Positions 44,510 through 53,441 of a stretch of DNA of 64,000 nucleotides are shown here, piece by piece (positions within the stretch are counted from its first letter, which is position 1; each line of letters starts with the position of its first letter). The stretch spans positions 248,001 to 312,000 of the forward strand of contig NZ_JQML01000001.1 in assembly GCF_000744705.1 (NCBI RefSeq), in the 5' to 3' direction. The translations under genes were made by a program, and so were the position numbers. The stretch is from Streptacidiphilus albus JL83 (lineage in GTDB: Bacteria > Actinomycetota > Actinomycetes > Streptomycetales > Streptomycetaceae). The notes beneath the pieces are model-generated. The model did no database searches, had not been told where the DNA came from, and saw nothing but the letters and a program-made list of their open reading frames with translations.

Positions 44510-45097
44510 ATGGACGCCAAGACCCTCGACGCCTACGAGCGGGACGCGGCCGGGTACGCGGAGGACTGGCACACCCAGCCGACCGACAGCGAGCTGCGCG
44601 AGGCCGTGCGCAGCCACTTCCACGTCGGGCCGACCGCCGACATCGGCTGCGGCGCCGGCCGCGACACCTCCTGGCTCGCCGAGGCGGGCTTCGCGGCCGT
44701 GGGCTACGACGCCTCGCCGGCCCTGCTGACGGAGGCACGGCGGCGCCACCCCGGCGTCCCGTTCGAGCAGGCCGCGCTGCCGGAACTCGCGGGCGTCGCC
44801 GAGGGATCGTTCCAGAACGTCCTCTGCGAGACGGTCATCATGCACCTGCCGCCCGAGGAGCTCGCCCCGTCCCTGCGGCGCCTCACCGCGATCCTGGTGC
44901 CGGGCGGGACCCTCTACCTCACCTGGCGGGTCAGCCCGGGGGCCGGCCTGCGCGACGAGCACGGCCGCCTGTACGCCGGCTTCGACGCGAAGACGGTCCG
45001 GGACTCGCTGGGGCCGCACACCGTCCTGGTCGACCAGGAGGTCACCAGCGAGTCCTCGGGCCGGACCATTCACCGCCTCATCGTGCGCACCGCCTGA
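44510..45097 (+). CDS. Class I SAM-dependent methyltransferase
   Basis: A 195-residue enzyme with the Rossmann SAM motif I (TADIGCGAGRDTSWLAEAGF), motif II with the acidic residue (VGYDASPALLTEARRRHPGV), and motif IV (FQNVLCETVIMHLPPEEL). Size and order match methyltransf_25/11-type small-molecule methyltransferases; the substrate is unknown. The ATG at 44510 has AGGAG seven bases upstream. Confidence 0.9.
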   Translation: MDAKTLDAYERDAAGYAEDWHTQPTDSELREAVRSHFHVGPTADIGCGAGRDTSWLAEAGFAAVGYDASPALLTEARRRHPGVPFEQAALPELAGVAEGSFQNVLCETVIMHLPPEELAPSLRRLTAILVPGGTLYLTWRVSPGAGLRDEHGRLYAGFDAKTVRDSLGPHTVLVDQEVTSESSGRTIHRLIVRTA

Positions 45098-45121
45098 TCG
45101 TGCGCACCGCCTGATCAGGCG
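45080..45121 (+). repeat. 17-bp tandem duplication and palindrome at the methyltransferase 3' end
   Basis: ATCGTGCGCACCGCCTG occurs at 45080-45096 and again at 45097-45113; the first copy holds the last codons and the start of the stop. The second runs into CGCCTGATCAGGCG (45108-45121), a perfect palindrome that may terminate transcription. Confidence 0.85.
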
Positions 45122-45150
45122 TCCGCCCGGGTGGCCCCCGCCCGCCCGCG

Positions 45151-46020
45151 TCAGTGCGCCGGGTCGGCGGGGAACGCGACCGGGTAGGACTCGGCGAAGT
45201 CGGCCGAGCGGGCGACCTCGCGCCACTTCAGGTCGTCCGCCAGGAGCTGCCGGTCCAGGGCGATCGAGGCCTCCGCCGCATGGACGCCCAGGGGCAGGTG
45301 GTGCGGGATGTCGCGGCGCTTGGCCAGCTGCACGAGGATCCCGGCGGCCCGGTCCGGATCGCCGGCCGGGCCGTCGCCGTTCTGCCGCAGCCGCGCGTTG
45401 ACCGCGCCGACCGTCTCCGCGTACGCCGCCGGGATGTCGTGGACGACCATCGAGGAACCGGCCCAGTCGGTGCGGAATCCGCTGGGCTCGACGACCAGCA
45501 CCTTCACCCCGAACGGGGCGGTCTCGGCACGCAGCACGCGGCTGAAGCCGTCGATGGCGAACTTGGCCGCCTGGTACGAGGCGATGCCCGGGGAACCGCC
45601 GACCCTCCCGCCCACGGAGGAGAACTGCACCACCAGGCCCGACTTCTGTTCCCGCAGGATCGGGATGGCGGCCTTGGTGACGTTGTACACGCCCCAGAAA
45701 TTCGTCTCGAACTGGGCACGGAAGTCGGCCTCGTCGGCGGTCTCGATCGGCGCGACATTGGCGTAGCCGGCGTTGTTCACCAGCACGTCGATCCGGCCGA
45801 AGCACTGCTGCGCCTCGGCGAGGGCCGCCCGCGCGGCCGCCGGGTCGGTCACGTCGAGCGCGATCGGGCGGATCCGGTCGCCGAAGCGCTCGACCAGGTC
45901 GGCCAACTGCTCGGGGCGGCGGGCCGTCGCGGCCACGAGGTCGCCGGCTTCGAGCGCCGCACGGACAAGGGTGCGGCCGAAGCCGCGGGAGGAGCCGGTG
46001 ATGAACCAGGTCTGTTGCAT
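45151..46020 (-). CDS. Short-chain dehydrogenase/reductase
   Basis: A 289-residue classical SDR: the NAD(P) motif TGSSRGFGRTLVRAAL near residue 8, the NNAG motif in DVLVNNAGYANVAPIE, and catalytic Ser/Tyr/Lys in FSSVGGRVGGSPGIASYQAAK. An Arg pair in the first turn favours NADP(H). The substrate is unknown. It diverges from a TetR gene 58 bases away, with which it probably shares an operator, so it is likely the repressor's target. Confidence 0.92.
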   Translation of the reverse strand: MQQTWFITGSSRGFGRTLVRAALEAGDLVAATARRPEQLADLVERFGDRIRPIALDVTDPAAARAALAEAQQCFGRIDVLVNNAGYANVAPIETADEADFRAQFETNFWGVYNVTKAAIPILREQKSGLVVQFSSVGGRVGGSPGIASYQAAKFAIDGFSRVLRAETAPFGVKVLVVEPSGFRTDWAGSSMVVHDIPAAYAETVGAVNARLRQNGDGPAGDPDRAAGILVQLAKRRDIPHHLPLGVHAAEASIALDRQLLADDLKWREVARSADFAESYPVAFPADPAH

Positions 46021-46037
46021 AGACTTAGTAAAACGCC

Positions 46038-46056
46038 GTTGCGGTAATAGTGCAAC
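46038..46056. promoter_or_regulatory. GTTGC-N9-GCAAC operator between SDR and TetR genes
   Basis: An inverted repeat in the 58-bp divergent gap, around TAATAG. Its placement fits a TetR operator blocking both promoters. Confidence 0.6.
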
Positions 46057-46078
46057 CCTGTTCCGCTATCCTCATGGG

Positions 46079-46759
46079 GTGGACACCTCGGAGTTTCAGC
46101 GCGCCCGGTCACCGGAGGCCAAGCGCCTGCGCGAGACCGCGATCCTGGACGCGGCGCGGGAACTCGGCCGCGAGCAGGGCATCAGGAACGTCACCCTGAC
46201 CGACATCGCCGCCGCAGTGGCGATGCACAAGTCGGCGCTGCTGCGGTACTTCGAGACCCGCGAGGAGATCTTCCTGCGGCTGACCGCGCAGGGCTGGGCG
46301 GAGTGGTCCGACTCGCTGTCGGCTCGACTGCGCGCGGCCTCCGATCCGGGCCCGGCCCCGGCATCCGTCGCGCAGGCGTTCGCGGCCACCCTCGCGTCCC
46401 GGGGGATGTTCTGCGACCTGCTGGCCCAGGCGCCGCTCAACCTCGAACGCAATGTCTCGCTGGACGCGGTCCGCACCTTCAAACTCGCCACGCTCGCCGC
46501 CCGGCAGCCGATCGTCGCAGCCCTGCGCGAGCGGCTGCCCGCCCTGAGCGAACAGGAGCACGGCGACCTGATCGCGACGGCCGTCGCACTGGCCGGGGCG
46601 ATGTGGCAGATCGCGAACCCGGGCCCGGAGGTCGCCGCGCTCTACCGCAGCGACCCCCGGCTCGCCCACGCCGTCGTCGACCTCGAACCCCGCCTCGCCC
46701 GGATCCTGACCGCGACGGCCGGCGGCATGTCCGGCCGGCCGGGCGACGTCCGGGCCTGA
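46079..46759 (+). CDS. TetR-family regulator of the SDR gene
   Basis: A 226-residue repressor started at a GTG (46079). HTH VTLTDIAAAVAMHKSALLRYF at residues about 40-60 is complete. The helical C-terminal ligand domain includes LASRGMFCDLLAQAPLNLERNV, a pattern of the TetR_C_17-like group. It diverges from the SDR gene and probably controls it. Confidence 0.88.
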   Translation: MDTSEFQRARSPEAKRLRETAILDAARELGREQGIRNVTLTDIAAAVAMHKSALLRYFETREEIFLRLTAQGWAEWSDSLSARLRAASDPGPAPASVAQAFAATLASRGMFCDLLAQAPLNLERNVSLDAVRTFKLATLAARQPIVAALRERLPALSEQEHGDLIATAVALAGAMWQIANPGPEVAALYRSDPRLAHAVVDLEPRLARILTATAGGMSGRPGDVRA

Positions 46760-46788
46760 GCCGGACCGGGGTAGCGCCGCGGTCCGGC
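46760..46788. terminator. Terminator hairpin between convergent genes
   Basis: GCCGGACCG (46760-46768) pairs with CGGTCCGGC (46780-46788) between the TetR gene and the G1 peptidase gene. Confidence 0.8.
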
Positions 46789-46824
46789 CGGTGGCGTCGG
46801 TCGAGCGGCATCAGCCGTCCAGCG

Positions 46825-47586
46825 TCAGGCGTGCAGCCAGCCGACCGGGAAGGAGGTGCCGTCCAGGGCGCCGTCCTGGGTCAGCAGCACCCCGTTGCGC
46901 TCCAGGTTGGTGCTGTTGACCGTCCCCGCGCCGGCGAACGTACCGCCGTTGGCGGTGACGTCGGTGAACTGGATCGAGCTGAAGTCCGGGCAGGGCGGGA
47001 TGTCCTGGCTGCCTATCGCCTCCACGATCACCTCGGCCGAGCTGAGCGCGGCCGACTTCAGCGACTTGGTGTAGGTCTTGGTCCAGCCCCGGGTGGGGTC
47101 GGCCAGCACCAGGGTGAAGGAGCCGCTGCCGTTGGTGACGACGCTGGAGGTCATGGTGTCCCCGGCCTCGATCGGCTCGGAGAAGTAGATGGAGTTGGCC
47201 GGGTACATCTCGACCCACGGGTTGTACTGCACCTGGCCGGACTTGGTGCACACCGCGTCCAGCCCGATCTGCTCCACCGTGCTGCTGGTCCATCCGTCCA
47301 GTCCGGACCAGAAGGAGATGTCGCCCGCGGTCGCCGAGCAGTTCAGGGCCGGGACCGTCCAGTTGCCGGTGACGGAGTGGTAGGTACCGCCGGTGACGGC
47401 GTAGCCGCCCCAGCTGTTGTCGGCCCCGGCATGGCGAACCAGGCTGTGGGCCGGACCGGTTGACGGTATGCCAGTTGTCGACCCGGTGGCGGGGCGCTCG
47501 GTCGCCGCGTTGGCGGCGGCCGGGCTGCCCAGGGCGACGAGGGTTGCACCTATCACGAGCAGGCAGGCGGAGGCGGTCTTTGCCAT
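46825..47586 (-). CDS. Secreted G1-family (eqolisin) glutamic peptidase
   Basis: A 253-residue exported protein: signal peptide (ACLLVIGATLVALGSPAAANA), then a G1 domain. Family features are NSWGGYAVTGGTYHSVTGNW, FWSGLDGWTSSTVEQIGLD with the catalytic Gln, YNPWVEMYPANSIYF, and the catalytic Glu in SSAEVIVEAIGSQ. These beta-sandwich enzymes cut proteins at acidic pH and resist pepstatin. Bacterial members are fewer than fungal ones. The ATG at 47586 has GGGAGA upstream. It stands alone. Confidence 0.88.
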   Translation of the reverse strand: MAKTASACLLVIGATLVALGSPAAANAATERPATGSTTGIPSTGPAHSLVRHAGADNSWGGYAVTGGTYHSVTGNWTVPALNCSATAGDISFWSGLDGWTSSTVEQIGLDAVCTKSGQVQYNPWVEMYPANSIYFSEPIEAGDTMTSSVVTNGSGSFTLVLADPTRGWTKTYTKSLKSAALSSAEVIVEAIGSQDIPPCPDFSSIQFTDVTANGGTFAGAGTVNSTNLERNGVLLTQDGALDGTSFPVGWLHA

Positions 47587-48095
47587 GGGGGTCTCCCTGA
47601 TGACCGTGCGCGGGGTGTGCGCGGCGGAGTGCCGGACGGAGCGAGCCACAGCCTTCTACATTGAAGTGCGCACGTCAATACACCCACCGGCCAGGCCCGG
47701 TCCCGTACTTGCGGCCCCGTGGGGACGGCACCACCGGAGGAGGCCGGCCGGCGCGGCGCGGCTCGTCGGCGTGCCGGTCATCGGCGCCCGCGGCCCGCCC
47801 CCTCGGAGCCGCATCCCACTGCGACATCACTTCGGCAGGCATCCGCGCCGCTCAGGGGCGCACCCATCCCAAGATGTCGGCATCACTGCGGCGCAGCCCC
47901 CTCCCGACCGCGGCGGCGGTCGGACAGCCCGCGTACGTCACCACTGCGGTGGCCGACATCCTCGGCACCTCGCCTCGTTCGTTCCGCCAGTGGGCCGCCG
48001 ACCACGCCGCCGCGTTCACGGAGAGCCCGGCGGGCTCGTAGCCCCGTCGAGCCGCGTCGGGGGCGGAAGAACGGGTGAATGCCCAGCACCGCACG
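47587..48095. other. Intergenic region with a gene remnant
   Basis: These 509 bases hold the peptidase promoter and the NmrA-type remnant at 47870-48041. I see nothing else convincing; frames in 47650-47850 are Arg/Pro-rich artefacts. Confidence 0.45.
47870..48041 (+). pseudogene. C-terminal scrap of an NmrA-like NAD(P)-binding oxidoreductase
   Basis: The frame ends AYVTTAVADILGTSPRSFRQ, then WAADHAAAF. This is the typical last helix of streptomycete NmrA/NAD(P)H-binding proteins (T.G..PRTF..WA.DHAAAF). The preceding 200 or more residues with the Rossmann motif are missing, so it is a decayed leftover. Confidence 0.6.
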
Positions 48096-49436
48096 TCAGT
48101 TGCAGGTTCCGCTGCCGCTGTAGCAGGGGTCCCCGCCGTAGGGCGCGACATACGAGGGCGTCGGCGTCGGCGTCGGCGTGGGACCCGGCTGGGTGACGTA
48201 CTCGCTGGTGATCTTGATCGTGATCACGTGGTCATGGCTCTTGTAGGCCGTTTCGGCCAGTGCTGCCAGCGAGGGAACCTGCAGGTCACGAAAGGCGACT
48301 GTGCTCGGAACCGATCCCGGCGCAGCCGAGGGTGCGCCGTCTGCGCCGTCGGGGACCTCCGGCAAGAGGAGAGCGGGGAGGGCCGGGCCGGCCGAGACCT
48401 CCGTCGTCAGGGCGAGGTCGTTGTCACTCCGCCCCGCGTTGAGCACCTCGCCACCGCCGCTGCTGTTCAGATCCCAGCCGTCCTGGGTCAGGGCGCGGGC
48501 GACCAGTGTGCTCTCCTTCGCCGGGTCGCCGTCGAAAGCGCCGACCAGGACGACGACGCGCTGACAGGTGATGGGCTTGTACCTGGGCTGTTCACCGAAT
48601 TCGTCGACGGTGTCGTCGGTCCCGCAGTAGTCGTCGACCATGGTTCCCGCGTTGTCGATCGACGGTACGGCGGAGTGGAGTCGGCTGAGCGAGGCATTGA
48701 TCGACGCCTCGGCGCCGCTGTCGGCCCGGACCACGGCCGACGAGGCGGCGAACCCCTTCACGTCCGGCGGCGACGGGTTGTACTCGTCGTAGATACTGAC
48801 GCAGAACCAGAGCCCGAGCAGGCCCGTCACGAGGGTGCCGACGATGACGGCCACCCCGCAGCCGTACTGCCGATCGTGCGTCCGATCGGCCCGCAGATCG
48901 ATCCGAGAGGCGCCTTGCGGAGCGGCCCGGACGGCCGTGGCGACCAACAGCACGGCCCCGAGCAGGAACTCCCAGCCCGGGCCGCCGTCCAGCACGCGGC
49001 CGACAACGCCGCCGTCGAACATCAAGCCCATCGCGGCACAGGTCAACGCTGCCAACAGACTGGGCAGCACCCCCCACAGCTGCCCACGGCGCAGGAGCAG
49101 CGTCCCGAAGGCGCCGGCGGCGGCGGGAATCAGCATCACCGTGCCGAACACGGCGAACGGCCCCGCCTCGGCCCCGAACACCAGCAGATCCGTCACCACC
49201 GCGACCGAGACCGACTTGGACACCAGGGTCAGCCAGAACCACGAGCGCGACGGCGCGGGCAGGCTCGATCCGGTGCCCGCCAGGTAGCAGCCGGACAGGA
49301 TGGCGACGGCGAGCGTGAGTACCAGTCCTCCGCCCGTCGGACCGCTCCCGCCGCCCGCGAGCAGTCGCCACAGCGGCACGGCGGCCACCAGTACCGCGGC
49401 CCCGATCGCGCTCTGCGTTCTCCATGACGACGTCAT
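48096..49436 (-). CDS. Membrane protein of unknown function
   Basis: A 446-residue protein. The first 215 residues contain about five or six helices (LVLTLAVAILSGCYLAG, FAVFGTVMLIPAAAGAF, VAVIVGTLVTGLLGLWFCV). The rest is an exported domain with Cys residues (DDYCGTD, ITCQRVVVLVG) and a final Pro/Thr stretch (TPTPTPTPS) ending in DPCYSGSGTCN. No family is recognised. The start is the ATG at 49436. Confidence 0.7.
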   Translation of the reverse strand: MTSSWRTQSAIGAAVLVAAVPLWRLLAGGGSGPTGGGLVLTLAVAILSGCYLAGTGSSLPAPSRSWFWLTLVSKSVSVAVVTDLLVFGAEAGPFAVFGTVMLIPAAAGAFGTLLLRRGQLWGVLPSLLAALTCAAMGLMFDGGVVGRVLDGGPGWEFLLGAVLLVATAVRAAPQGASRIDLRADRTHDRQYGCGVAVIVGTLVTGLLGLWFCVSIYDEYNPSPPDVKGFAASSAVVRADSGAEASINASLSRLHSAVPSIDNAGTMVDDYCGTDDTVDEFGEQPRYKPITCQRVVVLVGAFDGDPAKESTLVARALTQDGWDLNSSGGGEVLNAGRSDNDLALTTEVSAGPALPALLLPEVPDGADGAPSAAPGSVPSTVAFRDLQVPSLAALAETAYKSHDHVITIKITSEYVTQPGPTPTPTPTPSYVAPYGGDPCYSGSGTCN

Positions 49437-49524
49437 GCCCTGTACCCCCGGCGGTTCGGCGCGGTCGGACCCGACCCCGTCACTGAACTACTCAGTGATC
49501 ATCGCCTGTTGACAGAGGCATCGC

Positions 49525-49542
49525 CTGAGTACCCGTACTCAG
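49525..49542. promoter_or_regulatory. CTGAGTAC-CC-GTACTCAG palindrome
   Basis: A perfect 8-bp dyad about 90 bases upstream of the membrane-protein gene at 49436, next to TTGACA (49510-49515, + strand). It is probably a regulator site. Confidence 0.6.
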
Positions 49543-49667
49543 TTCCCCGCACGGCCGGACCGCCGGATCCCCCTCTCACGGCGGGCACCGCACCGGGTGT
49601 GAGCGAGCGCACCGCCACCGGGTTCGGCCGTGCGGCTCGACCGGTGGCGGTACGGCGGGCGGTCGGG

Positions 49668-50942
49668 TCAGCCCTGCCAGAGCGGACTGGTCACCATGGA
49701 CCGCAGCTGATCCATCGTCAGCAGCAGCGGGGAACCGCCACCGAAGCCGCTCTCGCTCACGATGATGCGCAGGCCGTCCGGGCGCAGCAGGAGCGCCTGG
49801 GGTCCGTCGGACATCGGGTCCGTCGGATGGACCGCCTGGGTCAGGACCAGCCTGGATCCGTCGGAGAGCGTCTGTGCGCCCGCGTTGATCCCGGCGAAGG
49901 CCGCGCTGGTTCCGGAGCTCCACTGCTCGACCGCGACGTTGAGCCAGACGCGTCGGCTCCCCGCGGAGACGATCACCTGCCCGAACCCCCGGTCATCGGT
50001 GTTCGTGCCGATGGTGGCGTGGAATCCCGCCGGAAGCGCCTTGGCGATCGTCGCGTCGATCTCCGAGCGCCAGGGATTGGGGCCGTTGTCCCGGCTGGTG
50101 ACGCCGGGGCCCGACGGCTGCACGGCCGCGACGGCCGGGGTCCACGACGCACTGGTGACGATCGACTCCACCTCGGCCTCGCTGAGGGGTGGTTCGGAAC
50201 GGGTGGGCCGCGCCAGACCGAGGAGCGGGTCGCCGGAGCTCGTGGGCACGGTTGCGTTCATCTCCGTGAGCTCCACCTGGTACCCGTCCGGAGTGCTGTA
50301 GTAGCCGCTCCAGAGTTTCACCCCCTTGGCCGTGCTGAGCAGGAAATCGCCCTTCCTCAGCTCGAAGCGGTTGCCGTCGGCGAGGTCGGTGGCCGAGCAC
50401 TGCTGTGCCTGGTCCGGGTCCAGCGCCCAGGCCGCACAGGTGACGCCCGGGGCGTCCGAGGCCCACGGCGTCGTGTAGCGCAGCAGTTCGAGGGTGATGG
50501 CGGCGGCTCCGTGCCCGTCGTTGAAGTCCAACTCGACCTGTGGTGGCTCCCCACCCGCCCCGGTGCCGCGGCTCTGGACGTCGGTCACCGTTCCGGGTGG
50601 CAGCAGGCGTTCCAGGTTCTTCAGCAACTGCGGGCCGGACTCCGGCTCGGCCCGCACGGCAACTGTCGGCGCAGGTGTCGGCGCGGTCGTGTCCGCCGGC
50701 TGCTTGCTGCCGCCGTGCGAGGCGCTCGGTGCTACGGCACGGTCGGCGTCCGCATCGACCAGCACCGCCGTGCCGACCATGGCACCGGCGACCACCAGCG
50801 CTGACGCCGATACCGCGATGCGCCGCCGACTGCGCGACCTCCGCCCCCTGGCGACGAGCTCGTCGGTGGTGGGCCCGACCGGGCGCTCGGCCCCGCGCAA
50901 CGCCACGGTGAGCAGGTCACGCATTCCCTCGTCGTCGTTCAT
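49668..50942 (-). CDS. Membrane-anchored partner of an ECF sigma factor (probable anti-sigma)
   Basis: A 424-residue protein: an acidic cytoplasmic N-terminus (NDDEGMRDLLTVALRGAERP), one membrane helix (IAVSASALVVAGAMVGTAVLV), a Thr/Pro linker, and a large exported domain of two similar halves. Its ATG overlaps the stop of the sigma factor gene (ATGA). This layout is standard for the protein that follows SigE-family sigma genes in actinobacteria. No zinc-binding HxxxCxxC motif is present, so it is not a ZAS anti-sigma factor; repression is inferred from position. Confidence 0.78.
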   Translation of the reverse strand: MNDDEGMRDLLTVALRGAERPVGPTTDELVARGRRSRSRRRIAVSASALVVAGAMVGTAVLVDADADRAVAPSASHGGSKQPADTTAPTPAPTVAVRAEPESGPQLLKNLERLLPPGTVTDVQSRGTGAGGEPPQVELDFNDGHGAAAITLELLRYTTPWASDAPGVTCAAWALDPDQAQQCSATDLADGNRFELRKGDFLLSTAKGVKLWSGYYSTPDGYQVELTEMNATVPTSSGDPLLGLARPTRSEPPLSEAEVESIVTSASWTPAVAAVQPSGPGVTSRDNGPNPWRSEIDATIAKALPAGFHATIGTNTDDRGFGQVIVSAGSRRVWLNVAVEQWSSGTSAAFAGINAGAQTLSDGSRLVLTQAVHPTDPMSDGPQALLLRPDGLRIIVSESGFGGGSPLLLTMDQLRSMVTSPLWQG

Positions 50943-51460
50943 GCATCCTCCTTCTGCAAGTGAGCGGCCGCCAGTGGCACGGCGGAGCGCATCGTCGCGA
51001 TCCCCCGCGAGGCGTGGCTGCGTACCGTTCCGGGACGCATGTTCAGTGCCTCCGCCGTGGCTTCCACTGTCAGGTCCTCCCAGTAGCGCAGGACGAGCAC
51101 GGCGCGCTGTTTGACGGGGAGCCCGGCGAGGGCCGTCAGGACGGCCTGGGTCAGCTCGGACCCAGGATCCGGCGCCCCGGCGACGCGGGCGGGGCGCTCG
51201 GGGAGGTCCGCGTGCGGAGTCTCCCGCCGCCACATTCTGCGGCGCGAGGCGATGAACACGCTCATCAGCGTGCGCCGCGTGTAGGCCTCGACATTGTCGA
51301 TCCGCTCCAGCCGCCGCCAGGCCATGACGACCTTCAGCAGCGTCGACTGGACCAGGTCGTCCGCCTCGTGGCGGTCCCCGCACAGCAGAAAGGCACTGCG
51401 GAACAGCCGATCCCGCCCGCCCTCGATGAATGCGTGCAATTCACCGTCGTCCTCCTTCAT
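50939..51460 (-). CDS. ECF sigma factor, SigE family
   Basis: A 173-residue sigma factor. Region 2 is LHAFIEGGRDRLFRSAFLLC, then DRHEADDLVQSTLLKVVMAWRRL. Region 4 is LPVKQRAVLVLRYWEDLTVEATAEALNMRPGTVRSHASRG. It is of the small streptomycete SigE-family type (ECF41/SigE-like grouping uncertain), with no extra C-terminal domain. The ATG at 51460 follows a GGGGGATG context. It is co-translated with the membrane partner. Confidence 0.9.
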   Translation of the reverse strand: MKEDDGELHAFIEGGRDRLFRSAFLLCGDRHEADDLVQSTLLKVVMAWRRLERIDNVEAYTRRTLMSVFIASRRRMWRRETPHADLPERPARVAGAPDPGSELTQAVLTALAGLPVKQRAVLVLRYWEDLTVEATAEALNMRPGTVRSHASRGIATMRSAVPLAAAHLQKEDA

Positions 51461-51776
51461 CCCCCGCCCCTTCCATCTGCGGCCTGCACCCCTATAAGAG
51501 CGTCGACCAGGGTGGAGTGTTGCAGTCGCGGAGGAGCGGAGGAGCGGAGCGTGCCGGCCGCCGCTGACCGTCCGGGAGGTCGAACTCCTCGCGTGGAAAA
51601 CGGTCGTGGGCTCGCTGAACCGCGCAGCGGACCTCATAGGCTGGGCCGGTCGGCCCCTACGGGGTCGCGATATCGCGCAGCGGATGCGGGAGGGGCGTTG
51701 TCGTCGTGTGTCCGGTGGCCGCCACGGCCAGGCGCAGCTGCGCGTGGCTCCGCTGCCGCCGATCCGCCTTCTCACA
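51461..51776. other. Divergent gap between sigma factor and XRE-NB-ARC gene
   Basis: No gene is seen in these 316 bases. An ECF-type autoregulatory promoter is expected on the minus side but I could not identify it. Confidence 0.4.
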
Positions 51777-53441
51777 ATGGAGCACATCAGGGTGGCTGAG
51801 GACGAAGAGCGAGCGGCAACCACGTTCGCCGGCCGGCTGCGCCGGTTTCGGCAGCGGGCAGGAATGACACTGGAGGGGCTGGCGAGCGCCTCGGGGGTCA
51901 GCGTGCGCACCATCGGCGGGCTGGAGCGCGGTCATATCCTCGGGCCGCAGCGGCGCACGGTGACCGCGCTGGCCGACGGCCTCGGGTTGGACGAGCCGCA
52001 TCGGGAGGCCCTGGAGCAGCTGGCGGAGGCGGGGCGTCCGCGCCCGGTCACGGCTCCGGCCGGGTGGTGCGTGCCGCCGCGGCCCGTGGCCGAGTTCACC
52101 GGACGCGGGCCGCAATTGGCCCAGCTCGCGGCACTGGCCGGCTCCGGGCGCACGGCCTCGGTCGTGGTGCTGTCCGGACCGGGCGGGATCGGCAAGACGA
52201 CGCTGGCGGTGGAGGCGGGTCGCCGGCTGGCGGACGAGCGCGGCCTCGGGCTGCTCCATCTCGACCTGCGCGGCATGGACCCGGAGCCGCTGGACCCGGG
52301 TGCGGCCCTGTTCCGTCTGCTCAAGGCGCTCGGCGTCGGCAACCGGGACATACCCGATGAACTGGACGCCAGGTCGGGTCAGTTGCGCGCGCTGCTCCAG
52401 CAGCGGCCGGCGATCGTGGTGCTGGACAACGCCCTCGACGAGCAGCAGGTCCGGCCGCTGCTGCCGGGGACGGGAGCCTCGTTCGTGCTGGTGACCAGTC
52501 GCAGGCTGCTGACCGGCCTCCAGGGGGTCGAGCGGCTGGCGGTGCCGGTGCTGGAGGCCCCGGAGGCGCTCGAACTGCTGAGGGCGATCAGCGGTGATGT
52601 GGACGGCCCACGCGGTGAGGGCCTGCCGGAGCTGGCCGCGCTGTGCGGCGGGCTGCCGCTGGCCCTGCGGATCATCGGCAACCGGCTGGCCACCAGGCCG
52701 GGCTGGAACGCTCGCGAGTTCGCGAAGCGGTTGGCCGACTCGGAGCGGCGGTTGGAGCGGATCAACGCCGGCGACCTGAAGATCACTGTGGCCTTCGGCA
52801 TGTCGTACGACCAGTTGAGCGCTGCGGCACGCAGGCTGTGCCGCAGGCTGGCGCTGGTACCGGGGCCCGACTTCGCCGCACCGCTGGCCTCGGTGCTGAT
52901 CGGCTCGTCGGTGGACGAAGCCGAGGATCTGCTGGACGAGTTGCACGAGTTGGGGCTGCTGTCCCAGCGCGGCGACGGACGCTACGGCTTCCACGACCTG
53001 ATCCGGCTGTTCGCCGGGGACCGGCTCGCGGCCGAGGAGGAGCCCTCGGCCCTGGAGACGCCGACCAGGGCGATGACCGACTGGCTGCTCCGGGCCACCG
53101 TTGCGGCCGGTCGCTGGTTCGAGCCCGACTACGGTGCCGCCCCGACGGACGGGCAGCTCTCGGTCGATCTGCCGACCCGGGACGCCGCCGGCAGCTGGCT
53201 GCAGACCGAGGCGGACAACTGGTTCGGCGCACTGCACATCGCCGCCACCCACCGATGGGACCGCCAGGTCGTCGAGACCACCGAGGCACTGCACCACTTC
53301 TCGGACCGCTGGCTCCAGTGGGCGCACTGGTACGAGCTCTTCGCGCTGGGCGCCGCGGCCGCCGAGCGGCTGGACGACGCCGTGGCACAGGCGAAGCAGT
53401 TGACCTACGCGTCACGGGCGCAGGCGCAGCGTCGGGAATAG
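51777..53441 (+). CDS. XRE-NB-ARC (STAND) regulator with truncated TPR end
   Basis: A 554-residue protein. The XRE HTH (GMTLEGLASASGVSVRTIGGLERG) is at residues about 30-55, then an NB-ARC ATPase with P-loop LSGPGGIGKTTLAVEAG, Walker B PAIVVLDNALDEQQV, and the GLPLAL motif in AALCGGLPLALRIIG, followed by a winged-helix region (RYGFHDLIRLFA). Normal members end in about 250-400 residues of TPRs. Here a TAG at 53439 comes after only one helix pair. The next 35 codons in the same frame encode the family's terminal helix, so most TPRs have been lost. It probably no longer senses its ligand. Confidence 0.82.
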   Translation: MEHIRVAEDEERAATTFAGRLRRFRQRAGMTLEGLASASGVSVRTIGGLERGHILGPQRRTVTALADGLGLDEPHREALEQLAEAGRPRPVTAPAGWCVPPRPVAEFTGRGPQLAQLAALAGSGRTASVVVLSGPGGIGKTTLAVEAGRRLADERGLGLLHLDLRGMDPEPLDPGAALFRLLKALGVGNRDIPDELDARSGQLRALLQQRPAIVVLDNALDEQQVRPLLPGTGASFVLVTSRRLLTGLQGVERLAVPVLEAPEALELLRAISGDVDGPRGEGLPELAALCGGLPLALRIIGNRLATRPGWNAREFAKRLADSERRLERINAGDLKITVAFGMSYDQLSAAARRLCRRLALVPGPDFAAPLASVLIGSSVDEAEDLLDELHELGLLSQRGDGRYGFHDLIRLFAGDRLAAEEEPSALETPTRAMTDWLLRATVAAGRWFEPDYGAAPTDGQLSVDLPTRDAAGSWLQTEADNWFGALHIAATHRWDRQVVETTEALHHFSDRWLQWAHWYELFALGAAAAERLDDAVAQAKQLTYASRAQAQRRE

